DNA from: Ridgeia piscesae | Taxonomy: Eukaryota; Annelida; Polychaeta; Sabellida; Siboglinidae | DNA: 64,000 nt | Assembly: GCA_025642075.2 (NCBI GenBank) | Contig: JAODUO010000063.1 | Coordinates: 247,501-311,500, forward strand | Direction of reading: 5' to 3' | Shown: piece by piece, positions 10,509 through 35,589 of the stretch | Numbering within the stretch: position 1 is the first letter of the stretch | Layout: every line of letters starts with the position of its first letter | Program-made: the position numbers and the translations under genes | Notes under the pieces: generated by a model | The model's database searches: none | Seen by the model: only the letters and a program-made list of their open reading frames with translations | What the model was told of the DNA's origin: nothing

Positions 10509-10782
10509 TTATAGTTTTATGTACCAATTGATTAACTTTCGCTTCAAATATGACAGAATGAATTTCAAAATACTAATCAAATTGAATTTGACTTCGAATA
10601 CAAGGACAAGCATAGCCAAAACTATTCCTACAAATATCAGTACAAAGGCTCCAAGGGTGGCTTTAACGGTAGCTGGGTCTGGGACGGACATTTCACTTTC
10701 TCTGATGGAGGAGCACACGTCACGAGGGTAGTACTGGGCCCGCCACCGCTCAATCAGCCCCGTCTCCAACAAGTTGTTGATT
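10509..10782 (-). pseudogene. M4 exon of the arm A iGluR copy
   Basis: Open exon after a TTTCAG acceptor, reading INNLLETGLIERWRAQYYPR and later GAFVLIFVGIVLAMLVLVFE, the last membrane helix. It stops at TAA 10509-10511, a few residues earlier than arm B. Confidence 0.85.
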
Positions 10783-11277
10783 CTGAAACACAAGGGTAAA
10801 CCTTCATGATCACGTTCTTATCTACAAATGTCCATTAAACCGTCACAATTTTGTACACCGTTTTCTTATGCTGTAACTGATAGCGTGTGACGCGCACATG
10901 CATGCGTGTATCCATGGACATGGACAAATTATATTGCTCGACGTCCATGGACGTGTGTGCGTGGCTGGCTGGTCAAGACCAATAACACAGACTTTAGAAA
11001 AACACATGCGGTCCTGGCACGGGTTCTAATAACTATTCTAGTTTGCCGTCTTGGGCTGGACCTTGCTGGAAATGTTTGTGCGAGCCTGGAACTTTAACAC
11101 TTTTCAAGCTATTGGAACAATCGTATCTCATATTTTCATATATTAACCTGCCTTGCATAAAGTCATCATGCCTATTTTTTTGCGTCTACGCATAAGAGTA
11201 TTCGTTTTGGCCGTGCATTTATCGATGACTACAATAGCACTTGCCCTTTCACAACCTTATTGTTTTCATGAACTTAC

Positions 11278-11531
11278 ATATTGTTAAATGCTGGAAGATA
11301 CGGCGAATTCTCCGGCACGACAAAGGCAAATGACGACGGAAAGAACGTCTCCTTGGCGACGATAAACCGGCAGTCGGTGTACGAGACAGTATTTAACAAT
11401 GTCGTCTCTCCTAGGTAGATGTAGTTGCCTTTCTCTAGCTTCTTTATCACCTCTGACCAACTCTTCACGTTGTTCTCGTCATGCTGTAAGCTTCGTTGCC
11501 ACAACTTCTGGTAGACGTCGACCGTCGACTT
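11278..11531 (-). pseudogene. S2 ligand-binding exon of the arm A iGluR copy
   Basis: 254-base exon, same length and phase as 33920-34173. It reads KSTVDVYQKLWQRS, then GNYIYLGETTLL, then FAFVVPENSPYLPAF, and differs from arm B at only a few residues. Confidence 0.87.
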
Positions 11532-11674
11532 CTGAAATGGTTATTTTAATTGTCTAAGAACATTTAGTAAGCGATAACAAATCCCTGCTACGGGAGTATC
11601 CAGGTGTGCGTATATGTACGCCTGTATGTGTATGTACGTATGTATGTGTGTATGTGTGTATGTACGTATGTATG

Positions 11675-11719
<45 letters not shown>

Positions 11720-11873
11720 TATATATGTATATATGTATTGCTACACCAGTGGTTATGTTCTAGACACATAATACAAATCAGTGTTGTTCCAATCTCTTAT
11801 TACTCTATCCGTGGTCTCCCCCGTTTCACAGCGCAACTGGAACTCAAAACGAAGTCTACTACGACCGTCATAC

Positions 11874-12091
11874 CCCCATGAGATTGTAGATGGCCGCCCC
11901 GGCCGTGGTGCCGTACTTGTAGGTCGACTGCTCCGCCAGTTCCCGCAGACTCTGCACGGGGTAGCCCGTCTTCGACACAGCGAGCACGGCTATCAGATTG
12001 CCCGTGTACGTCGCCGCGACTAAGATGACGAAGAACCACCAGCAGGCCACCATGATCCGTGTCGCGTTCAGACGTGGGTCCCAGCTGGAGC
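11874..12091 (-). pseudogene. pore-M3 exon of the arm A iGluR copy
   Basis: 218-base exon matching 33170-33387. It includes SSWDPRLNATRIMVACWWFF and TYTGNLIAVLAV, the M3 gating motif, and ends at AIYNLMG. It is open but lies downstream of the premature stop. Confidence 0.87.
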
Positions 12092-12225
12092 CTACAGCAC
12101 ACGATAAAGCTACGTTGTTACACCAGTAGCATGCTTTTTCGTTGTTCAACTGTGCAGACCACAGATTAGAGATGGAACGTTTCCCCTGAATCGGCCATAC
12201 ATAGAAGCTGAGCGAGGCACGTACT

Positions 12226-12283
12226 CACTCACGCACGCACTGCACGCACGCACGCACGCACACACACGCACGCACGCACGCAC

Positions 12284-12342
<59 letters not shown>

Positions 12343-12427
12343 AGGAGACAGAGAGAGAGGGGAGAGAGAGCGAGGGGGGAGGAGACAAAGAGAGAGATAG
12401 AGAGAGAGAGAGAGGAGAGAGAGAGAG

Positions 12428-12459
<32 letters not shown>

Positions 12460-12460
12460 T
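12226..12460. repeat. (GCAC)n and (GA)n microsatellites
   Basis: A short GCAC run followed by about 170 bp of GA-rich repeat with GGGAG interruptions, in the pseudogene intron. Arm B has a CTCCGA/CTCCGT hexanucleotide array at the matching place. Confidence 0.95.
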
Positions 12461-12587
12461 TGTTATATAGCGCCGCATCCAAATAATTGTTCTGGGGCGC
12501 GCTTTACAACATCGAATGTTTCTGAAACTAATACACGATAGAGAATTGCGTACAAGAAAGTCTATTATGGATTTAGCTATTCGTCAC

Positions 12588-12888
12588 CTTGCTGGAACAC
12601 TGCTCTGAAGATTAGCCAGAAACACATGTTGTGTTAAGTTCTCGCGGCTTCGCCTATGTGAGTCTCTCCGCAGTTCGCTGCGACGGGAATGATTGTCATT
12701 ATCGGCACCGAGACGAAGAGAAATAGCCAGACTTCTTGGCTGAACGGTCTTGAAAAGAAGAGCAAGCCGCGTGCAGCTGGTTTCATCATCAGGATCTGCC
12801 CAGACTCTTGCCAGTACGGCGCTGTGTAGTCGATCACGGAATCGCGGATATCGGTGATTGTAAACAGACCTAAAGCCCAGTCGACCTC
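12588..12888 (-). pseudogene. S1-M1-pore exon of the arm A iGluR copy, with stop
   Basis: 301-base exon matching 32132-32432. It reads EVDWALGLFTITDIRDSVID, then the M1 helix EVWLFLFVSVPIMTII, and ends at AVFQQG. Codon CTG in arm B is TAA here (12636-12634), just after GEAART. Confidence 0.9.
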
Positions 12889-13179
12889 CTGAAATAGAAA
12901 AACGTCGAGCATTTGTATTTATTACTGTCCACTGCATAGTAACAAACTTCCGTAATATGTGACAATCAAGAAACTGGGGAGAGTGAAGGTAAGGAATTTA
13001 TAACAACACCAGAAATGTGAACATAATTGCGTAGTATGGTTTGATATGGGTATTTTGTATGCGAACATTGGAGATATATTACACGCACACAATTGTGCCT
13101 GGCCATACGGACAAGCATACACAATTACTTCTCACACAGACATGCGCATCCCCAGGCACGCTCGCACACACGCGCGCGC

Positions 13180-13206
13180 ACACACGCACGCACACACACA
13201 CGCACG

Positions 13207-13250
<44 letters not shown>

Positions 13251-13492
13251 TACATACATACATACATACATACATACATACATACATACATACATACATA
13301 CATACATACATACATACATACATACATACATACATACATACATACATACATACATACATACATACATACATACATACATACATACATACATACATACATA
13401 CATACATACATACATACATACATACATACATACATACATACATACATACATACATACATACATACATACATACATACATACATACATACATA
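13180..13492. repeat. (AC)n and (CATA)n microsatellites
   Basis: An AC/GCAC run continues into about 61 CATA tetranucleotides. It sits beside the deletion junction that removed the S1 exons in arm A. Confidence 0.98.
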
Positions 13493-13733
13493 CACCATCA
13501 TACAACATGTATATTTATTTGGCATAGTACAAGAACAATTTATATTGACAAATAGTACTGAAGACATCTGGTTGTGCAAGAAGCGCTAATGTTATCAACA
13601 TACCTGTAGATACACAGACCGACGAGATGATGCCCATTAATCGTGACAAAAATTTGATTTTAACTCACCATTGACACAAAATGCATTAGTCACCGAATTG
13701 CTATGCAAACACTTGCCTTCTGTAATTGCTCAC

Positions 13734-13933
13734 CGGTGTGGTGACGATGGTAAATGTCTTGTTTGTGAATTTCACAAGTGTCCAGATGTCTCGCAGAGGT
13801 TGAGCAAAGCCAGTGTCTCGCCGCCAGGTTGTCACCCGAGTGAGTTGATCCGAGGCAAGCGACATGATCCACACAGAGTATTCTCGCCTCCTTCCCGCAA
13901 ACAGCTTCGGCAACAATTGCGTAATGTCAAACA
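13734..13933 (-). pseudogene. N-terminal-domain/linker exon of the arm A iGluR copy
   Basis: 200-base exon matching 30324-30523. It reads FDITQLLPKLFAGRRREY, later TVKF-type linker residues NKTFTIVTTP, which is the start of S1. Acceptor CCTAG and donor GTGAGC are intact. Confidence 0.85.
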
Positions 13934-13983
13934 CTAGGCAAAGGATGCTCGAAAAACAACTTTAGAGGAAGGAATATTACCCC

Positions 13984-15290
13984 AACTGACGCCACGCCAC
14001 GCCACGCCACGCCACGCCACGCCACGCCACGCCACGCCACGCCACGCCACGCCACGCCACGCCACGCCACGCCACGCCACGCCACGCCACGCCACGCCAC
14101 GCCACGCCACGCCACGCACCAACGCAGCAGCACGCCAGCGCAGCAGCCAACGCACCAGCACGCACGCCAGCAGCCATACCACGCCAGCCACGCACGCCAC
14201 GCCACGCCACGCCACGCCACGCCACGCCACGCCACGCCAGCCACGCCACGCCAGCCACGCCACGCCACGCCACGCCACGCCACGCCACGCACCCACGCCA
14301 CGCCACGCCACGCCACGCCACGCCACGCCACGCCAGCAGACCACGCCACGCCACGCCAGCACGCCACGCCCACGCAGCCACGCCACGCCACGCCACGCCA
14401 CGCCACGCCACGCCACGCCACGCCACGCCACGCCACGCCACGCCACGCCACGCCACGCCACGCCACGCCACGCCACGCCACGCCACCCACCACGCACGCC
14501 ACGCCACGCCACGCCACGCCACGCCACGCCACGCCACGCCACGCCACGCCACGCCACGCCACGCCACGCCACGCCACGCCACGCCACGCCACGCCACGCC
14601 ACGCCAGCCACGCCACGCCACGCCACGCCACGCACGCCACGCCACGCCACGCCACGCCACGCCACGCCACGCCACGCCACGCCACGCCACGCCACGCCAC
14701 GCCACGCCACGCCACGCCACGCCACGCCACGCCACGCCACGCCACGCCACGCCACGCCACGCACGCCACGCCACGCCACGCCACGCCACGCCACGCCACG
14801 CCACGCCACGCCACGCCACGCCGCCACGCCACGCCACGCCACGCCACGCCACGCCACGCCACGCCACGCCACACAGCCACGCCACGCCACGCCACGCCAC
14901 GCCACGCCACGCCACGCCACGCCACGCCACGCCACGCCACGCCACGCCACGCCACGCCACGCCACGCCACGCCACGCCACGCCACGCCACGCCACGCCAC
15001 GCCACGCCACGCCACGCCACGCACGCCACGCAACGCACGCACGCAACGCAACGCAACGCAACGCAACGCAACGCAACGCAACGCAACGCAACGCAACGCA
15101 ACGCAACGCAACGCAACGCAACGCAACGCAACGCAACGCAACGCAACGCAACGCAACGCAACGCAACGCAACGCAACGCAACGCAACGCAACGCAACGCA
15201 ACGCAACGCACCAACGCAAGCACGCAACGCAACGAAAGCAAACGCAACGCAACGCAACGCAACGCAACGCAACGAACGCAACCAACCAAC
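13984..15290. repeat. 1.3 kb pentanucleotide array (CGCCA)n then (CGCAA)n
   Basis: About 1 kb of CGCCA units with scattered indels is followed by about 260 bp of CGCAA units. All three minus frames stay open for hundreds of codons (AWRGV repeats) only because the unit lacks stops. Arm B has just a CGTCA pentamer at the equivalent place (about 30268-30272), so the array expanded in arm A after the duplication or was lost in B. Confidence 0.98.
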
Positions 15291-15315
15291 CAACCCAAAC
15301 GCAACATGAAGATAG

Positions 15316-15466
<151 letters not shown>

Positions 15467-15469
15467 ATT

Positions 15470-15523
15470 TTTGTTGTTTTGCTTACCAATTGATTAAGTT
15501 CCGCTTCAAATGTGACAGAATAA
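15470..15523 (-). pseudogene. ectopic fragment of the iGluR last exon
   Basis: On the minus strand the bases TTTGAAGCGGAACTTAATCA then ATTGG match the end of the M4 exon at 34852-34909, including the following ACAACAAAA. It matches arm B (GCGGAACTT) better than arm A's own last exon (GCGAAAGTT). It is far out of place, between an N-terminal-domain exon and a Ty3/gypsy relic. Confidence 0.8.
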
Positions 15524-15554
15524 ACAATTAATAAAGGAAATGTAGTAAAGCGTG

Positions 15555-15640
15555 TGTTACTATAATGATGACCCTGGCGTGATTTGAACACGCAATCTTC
15601 GGGCAACCAGCAACATAACGATGAGTTTAATGACGATACA
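15555..15640 (-). mobile_element. tRNA-like relic
   Basis: On the minus strand the 3' half resembles a tRNA: GATTGCGTGTTCAAATCACG (box B and T-arm) followed by CCAGGGTCA. A clear box A is not present. The mirrored copy is near 29780-29850. It is probably a SINE head or a tRNA pseudogene. Confidence 0.45.
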
Positions 15641-15689
15641 CATTTCTGCAATGTTCTACGCAGTCACAAACAGCTAAATTGTAGCTGAC

Positions 15690-17240
15690 CACGTCAATTT
15701 TAAGATGGCTGTTCCAACAGCAAAACAAGTGTCACTGACTAAGGCAGACATAGCTGCAGTCGGCATTAACACCGTCTTAATAGCTGCCGCTGTGGCAGCC
15801 TTCGAAGCACATCCGTCGGCTACACGCAGTGTCAAAGCTGTGGCAATTAAGTTGCCAGCGCTGTAGCTCGAAAACCCAACAAATTGGTATCTCCACTGCG
15901 AAAGCAAGTTTCGTTTAGACATACAGGCAATGTCAGACAATTCCAAAGTAGGGTGTCAATACCAGAGAATCCCTACATCGCAATCCCTACATCGCCTGCT
16001 ATTTGAGCGATTACCTGATTGCGGACTCGTAGTGAACCCATAGAAGTGTGTTTTCGGACAACTACAGCTCGATTTGTTTGGTCATCGGGTCACATATGCC
16101 GGCATCAAGCCGCAGCAAGACCGTGTACAGGTGATTCGAGAATTTCCCCAACCGCGCACAGCAAATGTGCTCAAGGAATACCTGGGGGGTTATTGAATTT
16201 CTATCGACGGTTTATGCTCCATGCTGCGGAAATGTTGCTGCCACTTAATTTCTGAATTAGTGAAACTCAAATACGGGACGCCTTCATCTGCGTGGACATA
16301 TATCCACATCGACCATTTTCGACGCTACTAAGATGCATTGACAGCCTCAACACACTTTGCACAACCATCATCTACCGCAACAGACAAACATCAACACCGT
16401 CGCTTCTGATACAGCAGTGGGGGCGTTCTTACAACAGAGTCCAGGCGGGGTATGGACACCCATATCGTTCTTTTGTCAGAAGATGTATTAAGGAGAAACG
16501 AAATATTCTGCAATTAACAACGCATTCCGCGCAATGTATCTGGCTGTAAATAATGTTCACGCTGTTCCCAGATCATAAGTCTCTTATATAGGCTTTCAGC
16601 AGTGTTTCAGACACATGGTCTCCGCGTAAACAAAGACATATTTCCTTTATCTCAGAGTTTAACACTAACGTGCGCCATGTACAAGAGGCTGCTGAAGTGG
16701 TGGCCGTTGCTGGTCGGGGGCATATGTTGGGATTCTCTGGCAGTGATACCCTACATCTATCAAAATTATCATGGAAAAAAGGACGCCAAAAGTTGAACTC
16801 AAACTCAGATGGAATGACGTAAAGCGATTAAAGTGTAAGCCAGTGATCGGGAGAAAATCACCGCAGAAGATCGAAAACGATGAAGATAACTGTAGAAGAA
16901 GACCAACACAATAAAGCACCTTTAGACCAAACGGTAAAGACGATCTTTGCTAGAATACTGAACAAATCATGTTTAGATAGAAAACTCATAAAAGACAAAG
17001 TCTGGCACGTACTTCTGGCAAACATGTCAGCCCTGGTGTATGTGACTCCATTCGAAGAAGTAGCACCTTCTCGCCGGGCACAATTGCACCCTGCCATGTG
17101 CCGACTTCTCGTACGAGGATAAGCCAATTCCAGTGCGCCGTCGTCAAGTTGTGCTTTCGACCCTAAATGACAAGAGACAAGCAAAGCACGACAATGGTAT
17201 AACGACGCGTCACGATAACATGCATCCACAGTCATGTAAA
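15690..17240 (+). mobile_element. decayed Ty3/gypsy-like pol fragment (arm A)
   Basis: Broken plus-strand frames carry typical Ty3/gypsy pieces in order. LFGHRVTYAGIKPQQDRVQV and GGLLNFYRRF (end of reverse transcriptase) lie at about 16060-16240, and an RNase H segment TVASDTAVGAFLQQ then PISFFCQKMY at about 16400-16490. Stops and frameshifts are frequent and no LTRs were recognised. The same relic lies inverted in arm B (28120-29770), so it was inserted before the duplication. Confidence 0.75.
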
Positions 17241-19108
17241 ACGTGAATTAACGATCCGTGCTTGTCGACAGTGTTACATAGTTAAGTTATGTAATAATCG
17301 CTGACAGACTTAGCAGTGGCAATTACATTTAGTAGTTCTAGTCAACGTTAGCTTAAGTAAAGCCAAGTCTCTGTGTCACGGTTTCACAGCAATACAAACG
17401 AAACAAACAAGCGTTGTATTCATTTACAGTAGAACGCATGGTCGTGTTGTAAACCATCATAACTGGTTAATTCAATGTTTGAATTTCAACAATGAGCACA
17501 ATTGTACGTTACAATTATACCATCGTTTCTAGAATAATGCTTTAACCAAGTCATGATTATTATTCAATTCTCGCAACTGCATCTTGTATGCATGTTGTAG
17601 ATAATAACAGTACCTACTCAGTGGTGTCAAAACTGTTGTAACTTAAACATATGTTGACCATTTCATGATTGACACTAAGACATTTTGAAAATGTATGTAA
17701 AAACAATGCTTTGTTGCGGTGTAACTTTTTAATGCTTGGGGTTTTACTACAAGTTGGGTTTATTTAATTTGTTTAAAGAACGTTAAATTATCTACACACT
17801 GGCATATAACTTGTTATAATATGTTACACTTTTTAGCAGTATACGCGGCCAACCTCCTGGCTGGAGGACATTTTAAAATGTCCAAAAACAAAAACTATTG
17901 CTGTTAAATATTCGAAAACGCGGTAAATAGCTACAATTTCATGTTATATGTCTAGATAGGTGTCGCATGTATTGCATCTCTTAATCTCCATATGGAACCA
18001 CTTAAACCGAGTTCAAAAGCTGTGCTGTATTCGCTGACCGGCTATGGCCGACCTGAGGAGATTCGGGGTGACCGTCAATGCCCGACTTGAGTGCTAATCG
18101 GTTATACAATAACACCATCATCTCTATAACAGTTATCCATTAGCATGCATCCGTGGACAATTAATGAACGGCGAACTACATTCACAATATTTATTATGTG
18201 TACCGAAGTCACTGTGAGACCATTAGTGAATGCATTTCTATTGAAAGTTGGGCTTAATGTATATAATAACCGTAATAAAATAGCACGTATTTAGCGTTGA
18301 TAGATTGATTGTTCAACCTGTCTAATTAATCATTCTTCAACGCATACGTAATCAATAAACCTAAGTTCAACAGAACACATATTTATATTAATACAGATCA
18401 CGATGCATCACGAATTCATAGTTGACTTATTTATCGCACAATGATTGCTCTTATTGAAAAGAGAAAAAAAAGATTTGTTTTCGGTCTGAGCATATTTAGG
18501 TAGTCATGTAACCAGAGAGTTGTATTTAAAATAAAATAAATGTCATATAAGAATTTTAACAGAAAGACTGCTGAATTTACCAGAAAAAGGTTTTTCATAA
18601 AAAAATTAATGTAGAAATCAAGAGTTTCTACTCTGTAAAGCTAACCGGTTTCGCGAAGTGTTCAATTAACCCGTACAATGGCCCAGCTGTTTGTTAGAAT
18701 TTGCACAGATAATCGTCTCAATTGATAACGCCGCATTCAGTTATGTAAGTTGCATTATTGCGAGATGATAAGCCCATGCTATCTTGACCAGTAAAACAGT
18801 TTACGACGTAAGTAATCGCAGAAATTGTTTCCTATCAGCCTTTATAACTACAATTTTAATTCGACTTTTAAATCGAATGGAATACGAGAAATCAATAAAT
18901 GGGCTGACGTATTAGAACAGTTGTCAACATGATAATAAAATAAATCATAACAGTATAACTTTGCTGCAAAGTTCACTACAGACACTGCGTGGTCTAGTTA
19001 AGCCTCCATCGCCAACATTCCATTGTTTCCTTAGAATGGTTAAGCCATTCACTCGGCCGAATACTAATAAAAGACGTAACGGAATCAATAAAAAGAAATA
19101 GCACTTAC
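17241..19108. other. long intron of the arm A iGluR pseudogene
   Basis: AT-rich sequence mirrored at 26684-28119. No exon with good splice sites was found, although the intact gene should have at least one more N-terminal-domain exon in this interval or in the transposon-bearing part of the intron. Confidence 0.5.
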
Positions 19109-19293
19109 TGTGTCAAGTAGGTATTTCCCCACTTCAAGTTCTGCCAAAATGATAATACATTGTGTGTCGCTGTTAACGTGTTGCCATGGTAACTGGTGAT
19201 CGTTGTGATGATCGATAACATCGATCTTACATAAGGTGACGAATCCGGATGTCAACGAGTTGGTGACGGCAGCTGCATAGGATTTATATTCAT
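19109..19293 (-). pseudogene. N-terminal-domain exon of the arm A iGluR copy
   Basis: 185-base exon matching 26499-26683. It encodes EYKSYAAAVTNSLTSGFVTL and then ILAELEVGKYLLDT before GTAAGT. This is the first recognisable exon of the arm A copy. Confidence 0.85.
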
Positions 19294-19355
19294 CTGAAAT
19301 AAGCACATAATAAGCACAGTAAATGTAACATTTTCAATATAGTTCGAATACGTTT

Positions 19356-19362
19356 GTTCTGC

Positions 19363-19394
<32 letters not shown>

Positions 19395-19420
19395 TTGCTG
19401 CTGTTGTTATAAATTATATA
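19356..19420. repeat. (CTG)n-like trinucleotide run
   Basis: About 20 CTG/CTA/TTG triplets, part of a family of GTT/CTG-rich patches that also flank the LINE relic at 20060-20230. Confidence 0.9.
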
Positions 19421-19436
19421 ATTATTGTTGTCTATT

Positions 19437-20040
19437 TAGTTGGCGATATTGTTCATGGCGACAGTACTGGAAAACATCTACCTTGGACAATAATACCGCA
19501 TCAGATATACAACAAAGGCACGAATTGAGATTCAAAGATGAATATTATGACTGGCTGGACAGCATTCGCTAAGCACCACAACATAACCAAAGATAAGTTT
19601 GTAACCCGCTTGAAGAGGCAAGTCTACAACTCATGCGAACTTCCAGCAACGACACATTGTCGTATACAGGGATACCAACAACCAGATAAATACAAGCTAG
19701 CAGCTGGACGATGAAGGATGAAAAGAAATATGCTACACGTCACATATCGTGACAGAATACAAATATCTAGGTAAGCGAGAAGGCATAGGTAATATACCCG
19801 ATTGAAAACAATCAGAAGATAGATGTGGACCTGGGCAGCACACGTCAGTAGGATACGACACCACATGGAAACTTTACGAAGGGAAATAATAATATAAATA
19901 AGAAGACGGTTGAAACAATGGAAATAGGATCAAGACGAATACTGGAAGAGCAGTTTCTCATAGAGGATAGAGTAAGACAAGCAGATTAGATCTTGAATCC
20001 GCAAACTGAGACCTTCGTCCAAACATGGAACGCTACGACT
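19437..20040 (+). mobile_element. LINE reverse-transcriptase relic (arm A)
   Basis: Broken frames such as NTASDIQQRHELRFKDEYYD, and DLGSTRQ/REI-type tail pieces, match the better-preserved copy at 25570-26370 in arm B. Relative to arm B about 230 bp, including the FADD active-site region, is deleted here. Confidence 0.6.
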
Positions 20041-21009
20041 GCACAGTGATAACAAAGATGATAATTGTTTACGTATGTTGTTACTGTTGCTGTGGTTGTT
20101 GTTGTTATTGTGTATTGCTGCTGATGCTACTGTTATAAAAGCTAACTTTCGTTGCTGTTATTTGTATTGTTGCTGTTGCTGTTGCCGAGACTGTTGCTAC
20201 TGCGGCTGAATAAGTTGTTTCTTTAGGTTGGTGTTGCATGATTTGTTGCGTCGCTGTTGCTGAAATATTTGGCTCTGTTTCTAGATGTGTTATTACCGCT
20301 GCTGGTACTAATCAATTAGTACATCTGCTACACACAACCGTGTACTACAATTACACGCACAACGTATTCTTGTCACAATCGAACATCTATTTACAATTAC
20401 GAAATATTAACGAATTAACCCAGGGGTAATCAAACCCAACTGGCATAGAAAGTGGATATGTTACTCATCTGCCTGAAAATCACTTAAGCAAATTTGTCGT
20501 TAAAAAGCGGCGCTCGGTAAACTTAAACATGTTATGAAAACAAAAATGACAGTTTCATAACTGATGATGCAACATACTATAGTTTAGGTCAAACAAGTAG
20601 AAAATAGCTACTCGCCCGGGGGACTAGTGGCAACCAAAGGTTACTCATCCCCAGGCATTTATACCCTGCTCGGACAAGAGGACGAATATCCCAGAATTAA
20701 CCGTTAAGTTAAGCAAATGGCGTTTACTCGGCAATTTTTGTTTTCCTAATAACAAATATAACTGAATGGTTTGAATATCAGCAGATTCTTCATCAACAGT
20801 TGTGTTTACCAATCTATTTATCCACTGTACACGTCCATGCACAATATATTTATAGAAATCAATCTCACCTATGTAATACTTTAATAATTAATTTGTTTTT
20901 AGACGACGCACCGTAACATTTATGCCCACCCATAAGCCTTTGACACGCTAGCGGTGCTCCTCATAAACCATTAACTCAGGTTTATATGCCAACGACAGGC
21001 AAATACTCT

Positions 21010-21474
21010 ATTCTAACAATATTCCTGAGTAATAATATACATTGAAAAATACCCAGTTCTACTGGAATCTGATCAAACGGGATTAGGCAATGTTGTTATC
21101 AATGTTGGCTTCTGTAATTTTCCGTCTGGCTCAGATCGACTAATTGCTATCCAAACATCATGTTTCCCTTTATATTTAGGTAAATGTATGCCTGCCCTTA
21201 CTGCAAAATCCGTGAACAGAATAGGCATGCCAAAACAATTTTATGCAATACACAGAAATTTGAAATTAAAAAATGATTTGTTTTTGGCGAGATGCACAAT
21301 AACACAGATAGCAAATACACCTTGTTTACATCTACATCATTACAAAGTACTGCAAGTCATTTAGGACTACACCATTTAGTTTTCTGCTTTATGCCGTTTG
21401 ATCAGATTCCAGTAGAACTAGAACAGTAGGGTACTTTTCAATGTATATTATTACTCAGGAATATTGTTAGAATA
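21010..21474. repeat. 465-bp foldback at the inner edge of arm A
   Basis: The left arm 21010-21081 is an inverted match to 21395-21474 (marker ACAATATTCCTGAGTAATAA and its complement). It begins within a few bases of the point where arm A stops matching arm B, making it a candidate scar or driver of the inverted duplication. It could also be a MITE. Confidence 0.85.
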
Positions 21475-21861
21475 GATTTGAGAGATATTCTACATTATGT
21501 GGCGAAATGCATAATAATACACATAAGCCTATAGACGCAATTGACTATCTTAAATCAAGTCACAGCAGTAAATTTGATCGTATGTACACCTTGCTACATC
21601 TCAAGCAATGTTACGTCTTTCAGACTATATTACAAGTACTACATATGCAAACACAATACATTTCTGTTTAGTGTGAGAATTATTGCTGTGCTGATAAAGA
21701 TGTGTTATTACAAATGTCATTTTCTAATAATTACTAAATTGGCCGCGTATTCCGCGTATTGTGTGTCCCTGGTTTCACTGTTGCTGAATTTCGTATTTCT
21801 GCTTTATAAACTTTATTGTCATTGGTTGAATCATTCGACGATAGCAAGTTACGTACGCAAT

Positions 21862-22196
<335 letters not shown>

Positions 22197-22254
22197 ATAT
22201 TATCCATTCCATCACCTACGGCCTCTAAGCCTGTTATTACCTGGTTACGTTGGT

Positions 22255-22260
22255 CACGTG
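22255..22260. promoter_or_regulatory. E-box CACGTG in the putative receptor promoter
   Basis: A palindromic CACGTG lies about 146 bp before the ATG, and a CCAAT motif (22392-22396) sits 10 bases before it. The 22200-22400 interval is richer in CpG than its surroundings (for example CGCGGTCGATCGCGAAGCG). No TATA box was seen. Function is inferred. Confidence 0.35.
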
Positions 22261-22405
22261 ACAGAATACCGACCTCGCGAACTACTTCAACAATCCGCCC
22301 CAGAATCCCTCATTTCGCGGTCGATCGCGAAGCGAAGGCTGCGAACTCTGCGATGATGGCCGACTCCCATTTACGGTTTGCACAAGTTCGACCAATCATT
22401 TAATC

Positions 22406-34927
<12,522 letters not shown>

Positions 34928-34950
34928 TTAAACTACATATACTATATCTG

Positions 34951-35368
<418 letters not shown>

Positions 35369-35589
35369 ATCATACTTTGTTTGTAAATGAAGATAAACCT
35401 GTGACGACATCTAAAAAAGAAGATGAAGGATTATTTTAATTTTGATACCATGAAGTAAGTCGCAGCGCCAGTCAACGGCAGTGTATGAATTAGTCTGGCT
35501 TGACCGACTGTCGGTCGGCGGCGGAACTACGCCGAGAAGACAGTCTGGTTACTTAGTCGGCTATTGTTTGTTAATCCGCGTGATCTATA

